This document shows positions 5,139 to 7,177 of a stretch of DNA of 7,177 bases, in pieces. The notes below the pieces were generated by a model that was given only the letters and a program-made list of their open reading frames with translations, was not told the origin of the DNA and did no database searches. The DNA is taken from positions 24,643 through 31,819 of the forward strand of contig DHTF01000085.1 in assembly GCA_002411515.1 (NCBI GenBank), written 5' to 3'. The first letter of the stretch is position 1. Each line of letters begins with the position of its first letter. The DNA is from Proteiniphilum sp. UBA5267 (GTDB lineage: Bacteria > Bacteroidota > Bacteroidia > Bacteroidales > Dysgonomonadaceae). The position numbers were made by a program, and so were the translations under genes.

Positions 5139-6491
5139 ATGCTGTCATTATCCCTGTTGAAAAATAACTTGCTGAAAATTTCATCAAAGTATAGGCGAGC
5201 CATCGTTTATACAATTATTTTATTGTTTGTTGCATTCGGCCATTCTTTTTTCATGCAGATATCTATGGAGTCGTTTCGTTATATCCGTCATACAGTGATG
5301 TCGATGCTCTGTCTGCTTTGTTTATGTGGTGCTTACATACTGATCATGCAAAAAAAAACAGGTCGCGCCGACAAGTTGTTTGCTTTCTTGCTGTTTATGG
5401 TCGGCCTGACCAACCTGCTCTCTCTCATCAGGGGATGGACTGCAGGATATGCCGCTGTGGTGGAATATAACTTTCTGTCGTTTCCCTTGCTTATTTATGG
5501 AAGCGTGTGTGCCTATATTTTTCTCCTTTATCCACTCGAAGCTTTTCGTCCCGGATGGTTGACGCTGCGCCGGTCATTCTACCTTTTTCTGCCTACCCTG
5601 GTTATTTTGGCCATTTACGTGTTGCAGACAAGGGTGTTCAAAGTAACCATACCGGAGATTGATAACTGGGAATCCTTGATCCGGGAGCCCTGGAATTTGA
5701 ATGTATGGCTTCGTTTACTTATCCTGATTTATCCTGTTCTGGGGGTAATGCTCATGCTGCGTTACCGGAAAAATTATATTGAATGGTGTGAGAATAACTT
5801 TGCATCGATGGAACACATCGATGTAAAATGGTTGGGTGATTATATTTTCGGAAATTTCGTGATTACACTTTCCTGTGAGGTGGTCATCTTCAGCAACGAT
5901 GTCCGCAGCGTGCTGATGCACAATATATTCATATTGCTCTTCTTGCTCTATGGTTTCTATCGCGTATTATTCCGAAAGAGTCCCTATCCCGAAGGTTATT
6001 TCAAATGGGGAATGGACGATGTTCACGCCCAGATAAGGGAGAGCATGCAAACTGGAGTAGTCTGTAATCCTGACAATTGTGCAGAAAATGAAGTGACGCT
6101 GTCGGAGAATTTAACGAGTGATAAGTCCCCTTTTACCGATAAACTTCCCGAGTACAAGTGTAAACTGGAAATATGGATGGAGACCGAGAAGCCGCATTTA
6201 CGGAAAGATTTCAAGCTGACCGATGCGATGGAGATACTTCCGTTAAACCGAAGTTATCTTTCCCGATTGTTCAACGAAGGATATGGTGAAAACTTCTATC
6301 GCTTCGTGATGCGCTATCGCATTGAGGAAAGCAAGCAGTTGCTGATCTCCCGTCCCGATCTCACGATCACTCACATAGCCGATATGTCGGGCTTCAGTTC
6401 ACCATCGGTTTTTGGCAGGGCATTCACACAAACAATGAATTGCAGTCCCCTGCAATGGCGCGAAAAAGAGATCAAAGCAAAAAAGAGCTAA
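5139..6491 (+). CDS. Membrane-integral AraC-family transcriptional regulator
   Basis: A 450-residue protein with two parts. Residues 20-277 contain seven to eight hydrophobic segments (about 20-40, 51-70, 78-97, 108-131, 146-163, 189-207, 235-250, 259-277), so the N-terminal half is an integral membrane sensor-like domain. A polar linker (about 280-340) leads to a C-terminal AraC/XylS-type double helix-turn-helix (about 355-442). There, SYLSRLFNEGYGENFYRFVMRYRI carries the first HTH and the linker helix region, and ITHIADMSGFSSPSVFGRAF followed by CSPLQWRE is the typical second HTH and family signature. DNA binding would thus occur from a membrane-anchored protein, a layout seen in other Bacteroidota. 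The ligand is unknown; no cytoplasmic sugar-binding domain is present. ATG at 5139 follows a TATCTTTG promoter. The gene is divergent from the beta-barrel gene and 159 bases before a codirectional SRPBCC gene, either of which could be its target. The linker includes Cys310, Cys314 and Cys341. Confidence 0.93.
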   Translation: MLSLSLLKNNLLKISSKYRRAIVYTIILLFVAFGHSFFMQISMESFRYIRHTVMSMLCLLCLCGAYILIMQKKTGRADKLFAFLLFMVGLTNLLSLIRGWTAGYAAVVEYNFLSFPLLIYGSVCAYIFLLYPLEAFRPGWLTLRRSFYLFLPTLVILAIYVLQTRVFKVTIPEIDNWESLIREPWNLNVWLRLLILIYPVLGVMLMLRYRKNYIEWCENNFASMEHIDVKWLGDYIFGNFVITLSCEVVIFSNDVRSVLMHNIFILLFLLYGFYRVLFRKSPYPEGYFKWGMDDVHAQIRESMQTGVVCNPDNCAENEVTLSENLTSDKSPFTDKLPEYKCKLEIWMETEKPHLRKDFKLTDAMEILPLNRSYLSRLFNEGYGENFYRFVMRYRIEESKQLLISRPDLTITHIADMSGFSSPSVFGRAFTQTMNCSPLQWREKEIKAKKS

Positions 6492-6650
6492 AACTTTCCG
6501 ACAGGTAATTTCCTAACAGTGGCGCATTCTCACAGCGTGCGTTGCCGTGAAGCCGGAACAGCGGGAAAGGGAGATTTATTCTCAGCTTATAGATTGAGAA
6601 GATGAAAGTGGTTATTAATTCAATGTGCAACATTTTAAAAATCAAAAAAG

Positions 6651-7177
6651 ATGGAAACAACAAAGATCACAGTCCAGTCAACTATCCAGGCCGACACGCA
6701 AAAAGTGTGGGATTTTTACACACAACCCGAACATATTATTGGTTGGAATTTTGCCAGTGACGACTGGCATTGCCCTCGTGCAACGAACGATTTGCGTGTG
6801 GGCGGTAAGTTTAGTGCAAGGATGGAAGCCAAAGACGGTAGTTATGGTTTCGATTTCAATACGCTGTATGACGAAGTGGAAGTGCACGAAAAAATTGCCT
6901 ACACGATGGAAGATGGTCGAAAAGCTGCGATTACCTTCTCCGGTGAAAACGGCGCCACATTGGTGACGGTCACCTTTGATGCAGAAAACCAGAACGACCT
7001 GGAGATGCAAAGGAGTGGCTGGCAAGCTATTCTGGATAATTTTAAAAAATACGTTGAGTTGAAAGCGCTGCGATTTTTTGAATTTTCCGTAGACAAGGAA
7101 AACAGCACCATCTACATAAAGCGCGACTTCAATGCTTCACTTCAACGGGTGTGGCAAGCCTGGACAACGGCTGAATT
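6651..7177 (+). CDS. Tandem SRPBCC (AHSA1-like) protein, 3' end missing
   Basis: ATG at 6651, preceded by an A-rich stretch, opens 175 codons that run off the window end without a stop. The first domain (about 1-137) is a full SRPBCC/AHSA1-like fold: ITVQSTIQADTQKVWDFYTQPEHI at the start, the NFASDDWHCPRATNDLRVGGKF region (33-54) and a C-terminal helix GWQAILDNFKKYVE (123-136). Instead of stopping there, as single-domain relatives of about 140 residues do, the frame continues through a short linker (LKALRFFEF) into the opening of a second domain, IYIKRDFNASLQRVWQAWTTAE (154-175), the usual first strand and helix of the AHSA1 family. These domains make a hydrophobic ligand-binding cavity; the ligand is unknown and no catalytic residues can be named. 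The upstream gap 6492-6650 has only a weak hairpin (6579-6600) and no clear promoter, so cotranscription with the regulator is possible. Confidence 0.88.
   Translation, partial: METTKITVQSTIQADTQKVWDFYTQPEHIIGWNFASDDWHCPRATNDLRVGGKFSARMEAKDGSYGFDFNTLYDEVEVHEKIAYTMEDGRKAAITFSGENGATLVTVTFDAENQNDLEMQRSGWQAILDNFKKYVELKALRFFEFSVDKENSTIYIKRDFNASLQRVWQAWTTAE

Noticed and set aside
6579..6600. Hairpin TTCTCA-10 bases-TGAGAA between the AraC-type and SRPBCC genes
   Set aside because: The stem is only 6 bp with no GC-rich core or U-run, too weak to call a terminator.

Overview
The window looks like chromosomal DNA of a Bacteroidota bacterium, probably order Bacteroidales. Four things point there: promoter -7 elements of the TAnnTTTG type before three transcription units, start codons without convincing Shine-Dalgarno sequences, a TonB-dependent receptor with an N-terminal carboxypeptidase-regulatory-like domain, and a DUF4625-type lipoprotein. 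No mobile element, CRISPR array, tRNA or rRNA was seen.

Layout. (a) 1-264, minus: the N-terminal 88 codons of a DJ-1/PfpI-family protein, cut by the window edge. (b) 358-3891, minus: a compact set in transcription order: a promoter overlapped by a perfect palindrome, a Fur-family metalloregulator (3438-3854), a TonB-dependent outer-membrane receptor with ZnuD-like features (981-3380) and a histidine-rich DUF4625-type lipoprotein (358-924). The two gaps between these genes are about 57 bases each. (c) 4044-4080: a 17-bp perfect stem, probably the terminator of the next gene. (d) 4144-4710, minus: a small outer-membrane beta-barrel protein. (e) 4711-5138: a divergent intergenic region with a promoter for each flanking gene and one doubtful small membrane ORF. 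(f) 5139-6491, plus: a multi-spanning membrane protein with a C-terminal AraC-type DNA-binding domain. (g) 6651-7177, plus: a SRPBCC (AHSA1-like) protein that runs straight into a second SRPBCC domain and is cut by the window end.

How the genes may work together. The (b) cluster is the most coherent system. A metal-sensing repressor appears to control its own promoter through the TGCAAC-GAT-GTTGCA palindrome, and the same transcript would supply an outer-membrane receptor and a His-rich cell-envelope lipoprotein. The receptor signature and the 13 histidines in the lipoprotein make zinc the most likely metal. This is inference from sequence and context, and iron or another transition metal is not excluded. 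The membrane-bound AraC-type regulator is divergent from the beta-barrel gene and codirectional with the SRPBCC gene. Either could be its target, but no binding site is identified.
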